64,000 nt of DNA from Tetragonia tetragonoides (taxonomy: Eukaryota; Streptophyta; Magnoliopsida; Caryophyllales; Aizoaceae), in assembly GCA_038025085.1 (NCBI GenBank), contig CM076153.1, positions 3,658,001 to 3,722,000 on the forward strand, read 5' to 3'. Positions 63,870 through 64,000 of this stretch are shown piece after piece. The position numbers and the translations under genes were made by a program. The notes under the pieces were generated by a model. That model was not told the origin of the DNA. It saw only the letters and a list, made by a program, of their open reading frames with translations, and made no database searches. Numbering within the stretch: the first letter of the stretch is position 1; every line of letters starts with the position of its first letter.

Positions 63870-64000
63870 AAAATTTTCTCTCAGAAATTAGAAACTGACC
63901 GAGCAAAGCCTGCAAGTAGTAAACAACTGTCATGGGTGAATGGCTGGCTATGCCTTGTTGCATATGTAAATATGTCCAGCAAATACCCATTTGGCAATGT
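63870..64000. other. 3' untranslated region of the small unrecognised gene
   Basis: The last 131 bases follow the TGA at 63867-63869 and have no other reading of interest. No clear polyadenylation signal before the window ends. Confidence 0.5.

Overview
The window is nuclear DNA from a flowering plant, most likely a eudicot. It shows intron-rich genes with GT-AG junctions, AT-rich introns and intergenic DNA, plant-specific families (DUF538, GAUT galacturonosyltransferase, an organelle RRM protein) and many small plant transposable elements. Nothing bacterial or viral was seen. I cannot fix the genus. Exon models were built by hand from ORF segments, splice consensus, phase bookkeeping and remembered family sequences, with no database search. 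Eight protein-coding models keep a continuous frame across all junctions; a ninth (DUF538) has two possible 3' ends.

Layout, left to right: DUF538 secreted protein (+, 680-1555); a conserved plant protein with a C-terminal membrane anchor (-, 10030-5203); mRNA cap guanine-N7 methyltransferase (-, 18431-12260, 13 exons); AXR1, the regulatory half of the NEDD8 E1 enzyme (-, 29017-20716, 14 exons); a slightly irregular tRNA-Ala(UGC) (+, 29564-29637); GAUT4-type pectin galacturonosyltransferase (+, 31439-35601, 9 exons); acetylornithine aminotransferase of arginine synthesis (+, 38037-43827, 3 exons); GH1 beta-glucosidase close to BGLU41 (-, 48378-44737, 13 exons); ORRM2-like organelle RNA-binding protein (+, 51081-53885, 4 exons); and a small unrecognised plant protein split by a 3.6-kb intron (+, 59853-63869). 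These are housekeeping genes with no operon-like or pathway relationship. AXR1/GAUT4 and BGLU/ORRM2 are divergent pairs.

The rest is dominated by small mobile elements, many with readable ends and target-site duplications: a hAT-type MITE (8-bp TSD), two Stowaway MITEs (TA), two Tourist-like MITEs side by side sharing one TTA, a third Tourist-like element (TAA), several SINEs with 9-17 bp TSDs, poly(A) retroposed pieces, and two related elements with terminal inverted repeats of about 200 bp.

The most interesting signal is this last pair (about 10688-11788 and 60539-61763). They share terminal and subterminal sequence in opposite orientation but carry different cargo: one a decayed DUF4283-like fragment, the other an open PPR-like fragment. 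This is what a Pack-MULE-type gene-capturing family would look like. Also notable are a GC-rich tandem array of about 312-bp units inside an intron of the arginine gene, a tandemly duplicated part of a beta-glucosidase exon, and a (TA)71 tract 46 bp upstream of the beta-glucosidase start codon.
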